A stretch of DNA of 8,743 nucleotides from Rickettsiaceae bacterium (lineage in GTDB: Bacteria > Pseudomonadota > Alphaproteobacteria > Rickettsiales > Rickettsiaceae): contig JAKONF010000013.1 of assembly GCA_022702085.1 (NCBI GenBank), forward strand, positions 1 through 8,743. Reading direction: 5' to 3'. The notes beneath the pieces were generated by a model. It saw only the letters and a list, made by a program, of their open reading frames with translations, ran no database searches and had not been told where the DNA came from. Made by a program: the position numbers and the translations under genes. Below, piece by piece: positions 1 to 8,000 of the stretch (the stretch's first letter is position 1; each line of letters opens with the position of its first letter).

Positions 1-218
1 ATACTCAAACAAGGCTTTAGCTTTGGTAATAATTCTTGTTCTTTTGCTACTTTTAAGGCATAAGATTTGGCTGTTGGCAAGCGGACGAGCATTTCTGTAC
101 CTAACCGGAAAGTATGATTATCATGACCTTATATATCAACCTCTTTTATCTCTAAGCGAGCATGTTGTGGAAACTGCTTGGCGATTAATCTACGCGCTAA
201 AATTATATCTGACTCTAT
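1..218 (-). pseudogene. Aminoglycoside phosphotransferase-family gene, broken 5' part, runs off left edge
   Basis: Read on the minus strand, this stretch encodes the N-terminal lobe of an APH/choline-kinase-like phosphotransferase. The reading frame gives RRLIAKQFPQHARLEI, then a TAA stop at 129-131, then in the same frame GHDNHTFRLG, MLVRLPTAKSYA and KEQELLPKLKP. These match the family pattern of an LIxxQFP helix, a G-W/H-DN-xxFRLG glycine-rich strand pair, a VRLP strand and a KEQxxLPxLxP helix. Relatives usually carry Gly or Ser just before the GHDN motif, so the TAA could be a one-base change of a serine TCA. The frame is open from the upstream TAA at 261-263 to 129, but contains no ATG, GTG or TTG; ATA at 216-218 may be a lost ATG. 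The gene would begin about 12 bases after the ankyrin gene's stop. GC is about 39% in bases 1-240 by hand count, visibly higher than in the ankyrin gene. Kinase and substrate-binding motifs lie outside the window, so substrate is unknown. A sequencing error could explain the stop, but not the missing start as well. Confidence 0.8.
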
Positions 219-229
219 GTGTGTTTGTG

Positions 230-943
230 TTAATCTGCCGCTTCTAAATTTATTTGGCCGTTACCAATGGCAGGCACTGTATGTTCCTCAAAACTTTTAT
301 CTGTTATCAAAACTAGCTTTAAAATATCTATAATGTTTGAATCAATATTATGATTATTTAAATTTAGCTCTTCAAATTGCTGCTTACCAATTTTTGCTCC
401 ATTTTTAACAATTAATTTTATTATTTCTATACGATTTTCATTGTATAAAACTGCATAAAATAAGGGAGGTTTTCCTTTTGCGTCTAATTTATTTAAATTA
501 ACTTTATTATGTATCAAAATTTTTGCTATTTCTAATTCATCTGCTGGCTCTACCTCTACGGCATCTCTAATTTTGATGTCAAGAAGACAATGAAAAGCTG
601 TTTCTTTATTATCATTCTCAATATTAGGATCAGCACCATATTTCAACAGTAAATTTACTATTTCTTTGTGTCCACAGATAATAGCATTATGTAGAGCTGT
701 ACGTCCATCATTGGCTTGAATATCTACTTTTGCACCTCTTGTTAACAATAGCTCAACTAAAGCAATATTGTCGCACAAAGTAGCCCAGTGTAGTGGTGTT
801 CTACCGAGTTCATCTTGAATATCTATTTCGAATACTTGATTTAACAAAATAACAATTCTATTCATATTACTGCCAAATCTTATTGCTTCGAATAATTCAT
901 CATCTACTTTTGCTTGCTCTTTTTTAGTCAAAGTTTTTTTCAT
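230..943 (-). CDS. Ankyrin-repeat protein, 237 residues
   Basis: The protein has about five ankyrin repeats. Residues 13-45 form a degenerate cap; 46-78 (GRTPLHWA...VELLLTRGAKVD) and 79-111 (GRTALHNA...VNLLLKYGADPN) are near-canonical. Residues 112-154 form a fourth repeat carrying an extra acidic loop around 125-137, and 155-187 (KGKPPLFYA...IIKLIVKNGAKI) a fifth. A helical tail follows, with no recognised domain. There is no signal peptide or membrane span, so it is cytosolic or exported by a leaderless route. Ankyrin repeats bind proteins, and several Rickettsiales ankyrin proteins are secreted into host cells, but nothing here proves secretion; a housekeeping scaffold role is equally open. 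The start is the first ATG after an in-frame stop; no Shine-Dalgarno site is visible. It follows the AsmA-like gene on the same strand after 136 bases, and its stop abuts the phosphotransferase pseudogene. Its very low GC contrasts with that neighbour. Confidence 0.93.
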   Translation of the reverse strand: MKKTLTKKEQAKVDDELFEAIRFGSNMNRIVILLNQVFEIDIQDELGRTPLHWATLCDNIALVELLLTRGAKVDIQANDGRTALHNAIICGHKEIVNLLLKYGADPNIENDNKETAFHCLLDIKIRDAVEVEPADELEIAKILIHNKVNLNKLDAKGKPPLFYAVLYNENRIEIIKLIVKNGAKIGKQQFEELNLNNHNIDSNIIDILKLVLITDKSFEEHTVPAIGNGQINLEAAD

Positions 944-1038
944 AAAATATATTTGGTTTTAATTAACTTGGTATTTCTAGATGTGTTCATACAACAGCTG
1001 ATTGATAATCAACATTTGAATTAACATCTTTTTATTAT

Positions 1039-1056
1039 TTAAAGTAATAACTTTAA
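1039..1056. repeat. Perfect inverted repeat, 7-bp stem and 4-base loop
   Basis: TTAAAGT at 1039-1045 pairs with ACTTTAA at 1050-1056 around the loop AATA. It lies 24 bases past the stop of the AsmA-like gene, where a terminator would sit. The stem has a single G-C pair, and the minus-strand sequence after it is A-rich rather than U-rich, so it is a weak terminator at best. The plus strand does continue into a T-rich run, but no plus-strand gene ends here. The rest of the 944-1079 gap shows only a short AT palindrome at 1002-1012 and no clear promoter. Confidence 0.4.
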
Positions 1057-1079
1057 TTTATTTATTATCTGCGTTGTCT

Positions 1080-3611
1080 TTAATAACTCTGGTTAATACT
1101 AAATGGGGCGGCAAGCAAACCTTTGCGTTTACCGCCAAAAAGCGCTTTACCTATAATTGGTATATGCTTGATAATTGAAGTTAGGCCATACATAGAAGGC
1201 AGTACATAACCTTTCATCGCTACCTGGCGTTTAGTGGTGTCAACTTCACCATGGATACCAAAATCAAAAAATGGCCCTTCTGCATTTGCTTTTATGATAT
1301 TAACTATATCTTCACTATAGCCAAATTTACCTTTCAATTCGTAAAAAGCGATACTTTTATTATTAGTTAGAGTGTTGAATAATCCTGGCAAAGATACAAA
1401 AGATACCATACGAGTTAAAAATGGCGTATCAACTAACATAAATTTTTTGAAGTTAAATCTTCCATCAAGTATTGGTACTGTTTCACCCTTTTTTACTTCT
1501 TGTTTGCTAGTGTTTAGCGTTAATATCATTGTACCAGCACGCATATTTTTGTATAAATCGAAAGCTCTAAGGACAGCACCGGCATTGTTAGTAGTTATTG
1601 TCCACTCTTCTCTATCTGCATATGGTTTTAAAAGTAGCTTGAAAAATTTAGTTCCAACATTTGAATTCAGATAACCTTTAAAGCATCTAGTTTGATCGCA
1701 TTTGAAAGCCATACCTACATCTGTTAGCCATATATCATTTTTCAATTTGACCTTTTTGACATTTATTTTAATATTTGAACTAGCATTGCTGCTATCTTTA
1801 CCTTTTTCCAAAAAGCTCATCAAATTTGCTTGAGATAGATCAACGCAATTTCCTCTGATTCTAACTTTAAATTCGTCTTTGCTAGAGGTAATTTCACTGT
1901 TAACATTAGTTCTTTTATAACTAAAAGTTGATATATTGATTTTCTTTTGATTAGGGCCCAACAATATATTTCCGATAATTTTGAGATTATCTTCACCAAT
2001 TAAGCTAAAAGAAATGGGATTATTTTTTTTATCTTCAAAAGTTGCCTTAAGGACAAAATTAGTTTTTTGACCATAATCTTTATGAATACCTAATTTTTCA
2101 ACTTGGAAATTTAAATTCTTAAGATTTGATTCTGCTTTAATGGTAGCGATATTGTTTTTAGCTTTATATTCAAAGTTTAAAATACTTTTACCAGATATTA
2201 TTTTAACAATTCCGGCCTTATCATAATTATTTTTTATATTAGTTTTGATTTTTAATAGCTGCTCAAATTCTTTGGTATCTGTTAAGTTAATTTGATGATT
2301 GATTTCACTGCTGAAATTATTAATGTCTATAATTCCATTAAGCAATATTTTTTCGCCATCAAATTTACATGCAAGCTTGCCATTAGAGAGCGAAACATTA
2401 TCATCAAATATTTTGAGTGAAACATTACCAATATCACTATTGATATCATAGATGTTCTTAGCTCCTTCTTTGAGCGGAATCACTAAGTTAATTTTAGTAT
2501 TCGCCAGGCCCGATAATTTTTTTAAATTAACACCCTTTTGTTCCAAAGTATCTAGCGTAGCTTTCGGTACAAAGCTAGTCAATTCATTAGCTGCGCCTTT
2601 GGCTTCAGCATCGACAATAATTTTAATGTCGCCAACTTCAATGCCTTCTACGCTAATATTACCATTTGATAACAATGTATTATTACTGTAGGCATTTTCT
2701 ACCTTAAAAACAATGTGCTGACCTTCAACGATGATTTTACCTTGAGCTTTTTTTATAATTGGAAATTTATCTGAATATTTTATTTCAAGATCGGAAACTA
2801 CAAAATCACCTTTTAAATTATCAAGTGAAATGATCTTACTTTTAAAAAAATTTTCATCAAAATTGATCTGCAAATTACCAGAGCTTATCGACCCTGCATA
2901 GATCATCTCATTAAGCTGTTTAATGACTGCATTATCATTTGAAAATTTTTCCACGAACTGTAACATTGTCAGTGGTATATTACTCATTTGAAGGTCAGCT
3001 TTGACTTTTTTATACTGACCAAGTTCATGTTTTAGCTCACTATTTAGCGATAAAGAAGTTTTACCGTCAAAATTCACTTCGCAGCTTATCTTCTCTAAAC
3101 CTCCAGAATCTGAATTATAAGCACAATTTGCTTTGCCAAGAATTAAATCTTCTTGCACACCATTATCAGCAGTAACTGAATTACTTTTTAGATCGACAAG
3201 GTTTAAATCTAATTTCATTATTTTAGTTAAAAATTTATGATAGAACTGACCTGTAATTTTGCTTTTAATGAAAACATTACTTTGATTGTTTTTTAATACA
3301 ATATCAGCATCTATGTCAGTTAAAATAATAGGATTTTTAAAACTCATTCCTCGTCCCATTTTAATCACTAAATCTGAGAGTTCAAGTTTTGTATTAGGAT
3401 CAACTGGATAGGTTAAATGCGATATTACTATTCCCTTATGATTGATATGAAAACCATCTAACTGTGCAGGTATATGTTCTTTGCTTAAATAATAAACAAT
3501 TAATTTTTTTATTGGTTTATCTAAATAGCCTGCCCGCATGAATAAAATAATGCCACAAAAGATACCAATTAGGCTCAAAAAGATAATTAGAATTTTAAGT
3601 AAAATCTTCAT
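1080..3611 (-). CDS. AsmA/YhdP-like envelope protein with N-terminal membrane anchor, 843 residues
   Basis: One hydrophobic segment at residues 4-26 (LLKILIIFLSLIGIF...) followed by a basic stretch anchors the protein in the inner membrane with the bulk in the periplasm. Residues from about 50 to 620 are repetitive amphipathic beta strands rich in Asn, Lys, Ile and Leu, typical of AsmA-superfamily repeats. Residues about 623-843 match the AsmA-like C-terminal domain: a strand motif NxxAGAVLRAFDLYKNMRAG, then LVDTPFLTRMVSFVSLPGLFN, then VLPSMYGL...IPIIGKALFGGKRKGLLAAPFSI at the end. YhdP, TamB and YdbH of this superfamily are bridge-like proteins that move phospholipids between inner and outer membranes; that role is inferred here from family. 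Cysteines at 638 and 643 could form a disulphide. The chain ends soon after the GGKRKG motif. The start is the ATG following the divergent promoter region; no Shine-Dalgarno site is seen. Length is between E. coli AsmA and YhdP. The exact orthologue is not assigned. Confidence 0.88.
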   Translation of the reverse strand: MKILLKILIIFLSLIGIFCGIILFMRAGYLDKPIKKLIVYYLSKEHIPAQLDGFHINHKGIVISHLTYPVDPNTKLELSDLVIKMGRGMSFKNPIILTDIDADIVLKNNQSNVFIKSKITGQFYHKFLTKIMKLDLNLVDLKSNSVTADNGVQEDLILGKANCAYNSDSGGLEKISCEVNFDGKTSLSLNSELKHELGQYKKVKADLQMSNIPLTMLQFVEKFSNDNAVIKQLNEMIYAGSISSGNLQINFDENFFKSKIISLDNLKGDFVVSDLEIKYSDKFPIIKKAQGKIIVEGQHIVFKVENAYSNNTLLSNGNISVEGIEVGDIKIIVDAEAKGAANELTSFVPKATLDTLEQKGVNLKKLSGLANTKINLVIPLKEGAKNIYDINSDIGNVSLKIFDDNVSLSNGKLACKFDGEKILLNGIIDINNFSSEINHQINLTDTKEFEQLLKIKTNIKNNYDKAGIVKIISGKSILNFEYKAKNNIATIKAESNLKNLNFQVEKLGIHKDYGQKTNFVLKATFEDKKNNPISFSLIGEDNLKIIGNILLGPNQKKINISTFSYKRTNVNSEITSSKDEFKVRIRGNCVDLSQANLMSFLEKGKDSSNASSNIKINVKKVKLKNDIWLTDVGMAFKCDQTRCFKGYLNSNVGTKFFKLLLKPYADREEWTITTNNAGAVLRAFDLYKNMRAGTMILTLNTSKQEVKKGETVPILDGRFNFKKFMLVDTPFLTRMVSFVSLPGLFNTLTNNKSIAFYELKGKFGYSEDIVNIIKANAEGPFFDFGIHGEVDTTKRQVAMKGYVLPSMYGLTSIIKHIPIIGKALFGGKRKGLLAAPFSINQSY

Positions 3612-3622
3612 ATTATGCCGCG

Positions 3623-3639
3623 AATATTTGATAAATATT
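3623..3639. repeat. AT-only inverted repeat in the leader of the AsmA-like gene
   Basis: AATATTT at 3623-3629 and AAATATT at 3633-3639 form a perfect 7-bp inverted repeat around GAT. It lies 12-28 bases upstream of the AsmA-like start codon and downstream of its candidate promoter. It could be a dyad operator or a weak leader hairpin. With no G-C pair in the arms and such AT-rich surroundings, chance is a strong alternative. Confidence 0.25.
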
Positions 3640-3655
3640 TCTAAGTTATATGGTG

Positions 3656-3683
3656 ATTATAACAATATTCAACTCAATGTATA
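3656..3683 (-). promoter_or_regulatory. Candidate sigma-70 promoter for the AsmA-like gene
   Basis: On the minus strand a perfect TATAAT (plus positions 3656-3661) follows TATACA (3678-3683, four of six matches to TTGACA) after a 16-base spacer. Transcription would start near 3649, giving a leader of about 38 bases before the ATG at 3611. The distance is sensible, but perfect -10 boxes arise easily in this AT-rich DNA. Confidence 0.5.
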
Positions 3684-3687
3684 TAAT
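3659..3687 (+). promoter_or_regulatory. Candidate sigma-70 promoter for the UDP-glucose dehydrogenase / dnaE operon
   Basis: On the plus strand ATAACA at 3659-3664 (four of six matches to TTGACA) is followed 17 bases later by a perfect TATAAT at 3682-3687. Initiation near 3694 would leave a leader of about 86 bases before the ATG at 3780. The box overlaps the -35 element of the opposing promoter. A weaker alternative with TTTACT at 3722-3727 and TAAGTT at 3744-3749 lies closer to the gene. Confidence 0.45.
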
Positions 3688-3779
3688 TATCAAAAAAAGG
3701 ATAAATCATAAGTATTTTGAATTTACTTTTTAAAGTTTTAGGCTAAGTTATTCTGAGTTTAGCTAAAAATTGAGTAATT

Positions 3780-5084
3780 ATGAATCTTGTATTTATAGGC
3801 GCAGGTTATGTTGGCTTAGTATCTGGAGTGATGATGAGCCATATGGGTCATCTAGTCTCTTGCATTGATACTGATAAAGCTAAAATTGAAAATCTTAAAT
3901 TAGGTATAATGCCTCTATATGAACCTGATCTTGAGCAATATCTTAATGAAGGAATACTGAATAACAGACTTGATTTTGTTTACGGTTTTCAACATAACTT
4001 CAAAGATGCTGAAGCGATATTTATCACTGTAGGCACACCTGCCCTTGATTCTGGTAAAACAGACTTAAGCAGTGTCATTAATTGTTTAGATGAAATTTTA
4101 CCTAAAATTACCGCTCAATGCTTGATTGTTATTAAATCAACAGTGCCACCAGGTACCGCCTCTCATATAAGACAATACATTGCCTCTAAGGGTTATAAAA
4201 ATCTAGTTGCCTCTAACCCTGAATTTTTACGTGAAGGCTCAGCAGTGGTAGATTTTTTGCAGCCAGAAAGAATTGTTATCGGTACCAATAGCGAAGAGGC
4301 AAAAAATATATTAAAGCAAATCTATCAATATTTAACAAGCCAAAATATTCCTCTTATTAACACTGATTCAAATACTGCAGAACTCATAAAATACGCTTCA
4401 AATGCTTTTTTGGCTACCAAGGTTGCTTTTGTCAACGAGATGTCTAATCTATGTGAATTTGCAGGCGGAGATATCGATGAACTCGCTTTGGGACTCGGTT
4501 TAGATTCTAGAATAGGCAATAAGTTTTTGAAAGCAGGTCCTGGTTTTGGTGGTTCATGTTTTCCTAAAGATATTTTAGGCTTAGCGCACTTTGCCAAAGA
4601 TATAAACAAACCATCTCTCATAGTTGAATCAGTTATTCAGGCCAATTTAAAACGTTACAGCGATATGGTAGAGAAAATTGCTAAGATTTATGATGGAGAT
4701 TTACATAATGTAAATCTAGTGCTACTTGGTATTACCTACAAAGCTGGCACTGATGATGTACGTAATAGCCCAGCAGTAGAAATAGCCAAGCAACTAAAAG
4801 CAAAAGGAGCGCTTTTAACTATTTATGATCCTCAAGGCAATAAAAATGCGAGTAAAGTTTTAGTGGGAGTTAGTTACGCTAAAGATATAGAAAATCTATG
4901 GACTAGTAAAGATGGTGTGGTAATATTGACTGAATGGCCAGAATTTGCTCTACTGAATTATGAACTTATTAAACCTCTCTTAAAACAACCAATTATAATT
5001 GATTTGAGAAATATTTTAGAACCAGCAAAAATTGCCAATATAGGTTATAAATATTATTCTATTGGTAGAAAAGATACATTATAG
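3780..5084 (+). CDS. ugd: UDP-glucose 6-dehydrogenase
   Basis: This enzyme oxidises UDP-glucose to UDP-glucuronate with two NAD+, in the cytosol, supplying sugar precursors for surface polysaccharides. The 434 residues cover the whole family. The N-terminal Rossmann domain has GAGYVG at 7-12 and Asp30 for the NAD ribose; KSTVPPGT is at 119-126 and NPEFLREG at 146-153. The central dimer helix has ELIKYASNAFLATK with Lys204 and Asn208. The active-site loop GFGGSCFPKD has nucleophile Cys260, Lys263 and Asp264, the same numbers as I recall for the Streptococcus pyogenes enzyme. The C-terminal UDP-binding domain begins near 310 with GITYKAGTDDVRNSPA. All expected catalytic residues are present, so it should be active. 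In Rickettsia the gene is called udg. A short GAG five bases before the ATG is the only Shine-Dalgarno-like hint. The gene opens a likely operon, with dnaE starting 10 bases after its stop. No sugar-nucleotide or glycosyltransferase partner is in the window. Confidence 0.97.
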   Translation: MNLVFIGAGYVGLVSGVMMSHMGHLVSCIDTDKAKIENLKLGIMPLYEPDLEQYLNEGILNNRLDFVYGFQHNFKDAEAIFITVGTPALDSGKTDLSSVINCLDEILPKITAQCLIVIKSTVPPGTASHIRQYIASKGYKNLVASNPEFLREGSAVVDFLQPERIVIGTNSEEAKNILKQIYQYLTSQNIPLINTDSNTAELIKYASNAFLATKVAFVNEMSNLCEFAGGDIDELALGLGLDSRIGNKFLKAGPGFGGSCFPKDILGLAHFAKDINKPSLIVESVIQANLKRYSDMVEKIAKIYDGDLHNVNLVLLGITYKAGTDDVRNSPAVEIAKQLKAKGALLTIYDPQGNKNASKVLVGVSYAKDIENLWTSKDGVVILTEWPEFALLNYELIKPLLKQPIIIDLRNILEPAKIANIGYKYYSIGRKDTL

Positions 5085-5094
5085 ATAAACAAAA

Positions 5095-8000
5095 ATGCAG
5101 AATAATTTTGTTCATTTACGAACTCAAAGCTCATACTCAATGTTGGAGAGCGCACTTTCTATTTCACAAATTATTTCTCTTGTTAAAGAACAATCAATGA
5201 GCGCTGTAGGTCTAGCTGACCGTGGTAATTTATTTGGCCTGCTTGAATTCTCTTTAGCAGCTTTAAAGGCGCAAGTTCAACCTCTTTGCGGCTCTATTGT
5301 TAATTTTGCTTACATTGAAAATAAAAAAACTTATTTTAGCGAAATTTTATTAATAGCCAAAGACGAAATAGGTTACCGAAATTTATTACGTTTAGTTAGC
5401 TATACTTTTACCGAAAATGACCGTAAAATTTGTAATCACATCACCCAAGATGACCTAATTAGTTTTAATGAAGGCCTCATAGCTCTCTCCTGCTACACTG
5501 AAGGGATAGTGGGAAAATTTTTACTGAGTAAAAATCACGGCTCAGCAGTCAGTTCTGCTAAATTTTTGCAAAATATTTTTGGTGATCGCTTCTATTTTGA
5601 AATAATGAGGCATAATCTAGAAAAAGAAAAATTCATCGAACAAAGTTATATCGATATCGCTTATGATTTAAATATTCCATTGGTTGCTACTAACAACGTG
5701 CTTTTTGCCAATATCAATATGCACGATGCTCATGACGTTTTAATGTGCATTTCAGCTGGAGTTACCAAAGAACATATTGAACGCAAACGTTCAAGCAATC
5801 AGTGTTACTTTAAATCTTCCAAAGAGATGATTGAGTTGTTTCATGATCTACCTGAAGCTATTGCTAATACTCACTATTTAGCGCAGCGTTGTTACATAAT
5901 GGCCTATGCAAGGGAGCCAATGATGCCTAGTTTTGCAGAAGGCGGCAACAGTGAAGAGCAAATACTTAGGAAACAAGCGAGAGATGGACTTTTATCTAGA
6001 TTAGAAATTAAATATAACAGCGAACAAACTTCTCTTGCAGAGCAAAAAATAATGAACGAGCAATATTTTTTTCGTCTTGATTTTGAGCTAAATATTATCT
6101 GCCGTATGCAATTTTCTGGCTACTTTTTGATAGTTTCAGATTTTATCAAATGGAGCAAGCAGCAAGGAATTTTAGTAGGACCAGGTAGAGGTTCTGGAGC
6201 TGGTTCAATAGTTGCTTGGGCTTTACTTATAACTGATCTTGATCCGATAAAATTTGGCTTGCTCTTTGAGAGATTTCTTAATCCTGAACGTATATCGATG
6301 CCGGATTTTGATATTGATTTTTGTCAAGAAAGGCGCGAAGAAGTTATCGCTTACGTAAGCCAAAAATATGGTTACGGTAAGGTTGGCCAAATCATTACTT
6401 TCGGTAAAATGCAGGCCAAAGCTGTAATTAAAGATGTTTCAAGAGTATTAGGTCTTAAATACGACTTTGCTAATTATTTAACTGATTTAGTACCGTTTAA
6501 CGCCATAACTCCTGTTACTTTAAATCAGGCAATAAATGAGGTTGCTGAGCTAAACGCCGCCGCCAAAGGCGAAGGTCTATATAACTTACGCGGCGAAGAA
6601 AGTTTGATCAAACAAGTTCTCTCCACTGCTTTGATACTAGAAGGATTACACCGTCACGCTTCTATCCACGCAGCTGGCATTGTTATTGCTGCCAAAGATT
6701 TGATGGAAGTTGTACCGGTTTACAGGGACGTCAATTCTAGCATGTTGGTGATTCAATATTCAATGAAATATGCAGATATTGCTGGACTGATAAAATTTGA
6801 CTTTTTAGGCTTACAAACTTTAACTGTCATTACCAAAACCAAAGATTTACTCAATAGGCAAAATATAAATGTTGATTTTACTACTAGTAAATTTGACGAT
6901 GAAAAAACTTACATCATGCTAAGTCGCGGTGAAGGAACTGGTGTTTTTCAATTTGAAGGACCAGGCATGAAAGACAGCCTGCGTAGGCTTAAACCTGATA
7001 ATATTAAAGATATTATCGCCCTTGGTGCTCTATATAGGCCAGGTCCGATGGAAAATATTCCTACCTATATTGCTTGCAAACATGGTAGGCAAAAGCCTGA
7101 TTATTTGCATCCTCTGCTCGAATCAATCCTAGAAGAGACTTACGGCGTAATAATTTACCAAGAGCAAGTTTTAGAAATCGCCAAAGTTTTATCTGGCTAT
7201 ACCTTAGGCTCAGCTGATCTCTTACGTAAAGCAATGGGCAAAAAGATCAAAAGCGAGATGGAAGCCCAAGAGCAAATTTTCATCAAAGGAGCAGTGGCTA
7301 ATGGTATTGATAAATCACAAGCTAAATCAATTTTTGCAACTTTAGCTAAATTTGCTGGCTATGGCTTTAATAAATCTCACGCTTCGGCATATGCGGTAAT
7401 TACCTATCAAACAGCTTACCTCAAAGCCAATTATCCAACAGAATTTTTAACTGCCTGTTTAAATTTGGAGATTGACAATAACGATAAGATAAATGTTTTC
7501 GTGCAAGAGGCTAAAAATTATCAGATTAAAATTTTATCACCAAATATAAACCTATGTGGTGGTAAGTTTGATATAATTATCAACCAAGATCATAGTAAAT
7601 CTATTTTGTATGCACTTGGAGCAATAAAAAATGTAACTATTAACTTTGGAGAACTTGCAAAAGCTGAAGTTAAAAAAAATGGCTTTTTCAAAAACATTGT
7701 GGATTTTATTGAGCGCATGCCACTAAAATCTCTAAATAAAAAAGCATTAGAAAATTTGATCAAAGCTGGAGCTTTTGAAGAGCTACACCCTAGCCGCAGT
7801 GATTTACTTCAAAGCGTATCTAATCTATTTGCTTATGCAGGATCTTATCATCAAGAACAATCATCAAATCAATTTAGTTTGATCAAAGTCAATTCAGTTA
7901 GCAAAAATGTATTAGTAGAGGGTGGTAAAAATGAAGATCATGCTGGAGATGCTACTAATGAGTTTGAAGTTTTAGGTTTATTTTTGAGCAAGCATCCAAT

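Noticed and set aside
23..247. Plus-strand 74-codon hydrophobic reading frame
   Set aside because: It is antisense to the phosphotransferase remnant, whose minus-strand frame has clear family motifs. The Leu/Val-rich translation is the complement of Lys/Glu/Asn-rich codons, and it overlaps the end of the ankyrin gene.
1002..1012. Palindrome TTGATAATCAA between the ankyrin and AsmA-like genes
   Set aside because: Short and AT-rich, with no second copy noticed and no clear promoter around it, so chance is the simplest explanation.
944..1079. Possible promoter or small RNA for the ankyrin gene
   Set aside because: Minus-strand candidates such as TTGATT with TATGAA have poor spacing (15 bases) and poor matches. 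No cloverleaf or GC-rich hairpin is present.
1372..1674. Plus-strand 100-codon frame, and a second one at 2452-2691
   Set aside because: Both are wholly inside the AsmA-like gene on the opposite strand, whose C-terminal domain is recognisable; the translations resemble no family.
4325..4621. Minus-strand 98-codon frame inside the UDP-glucose dehydrogenase gene
   Set aside because: It is the antisense of the conserved active-site region and has no recognisable features of its own.
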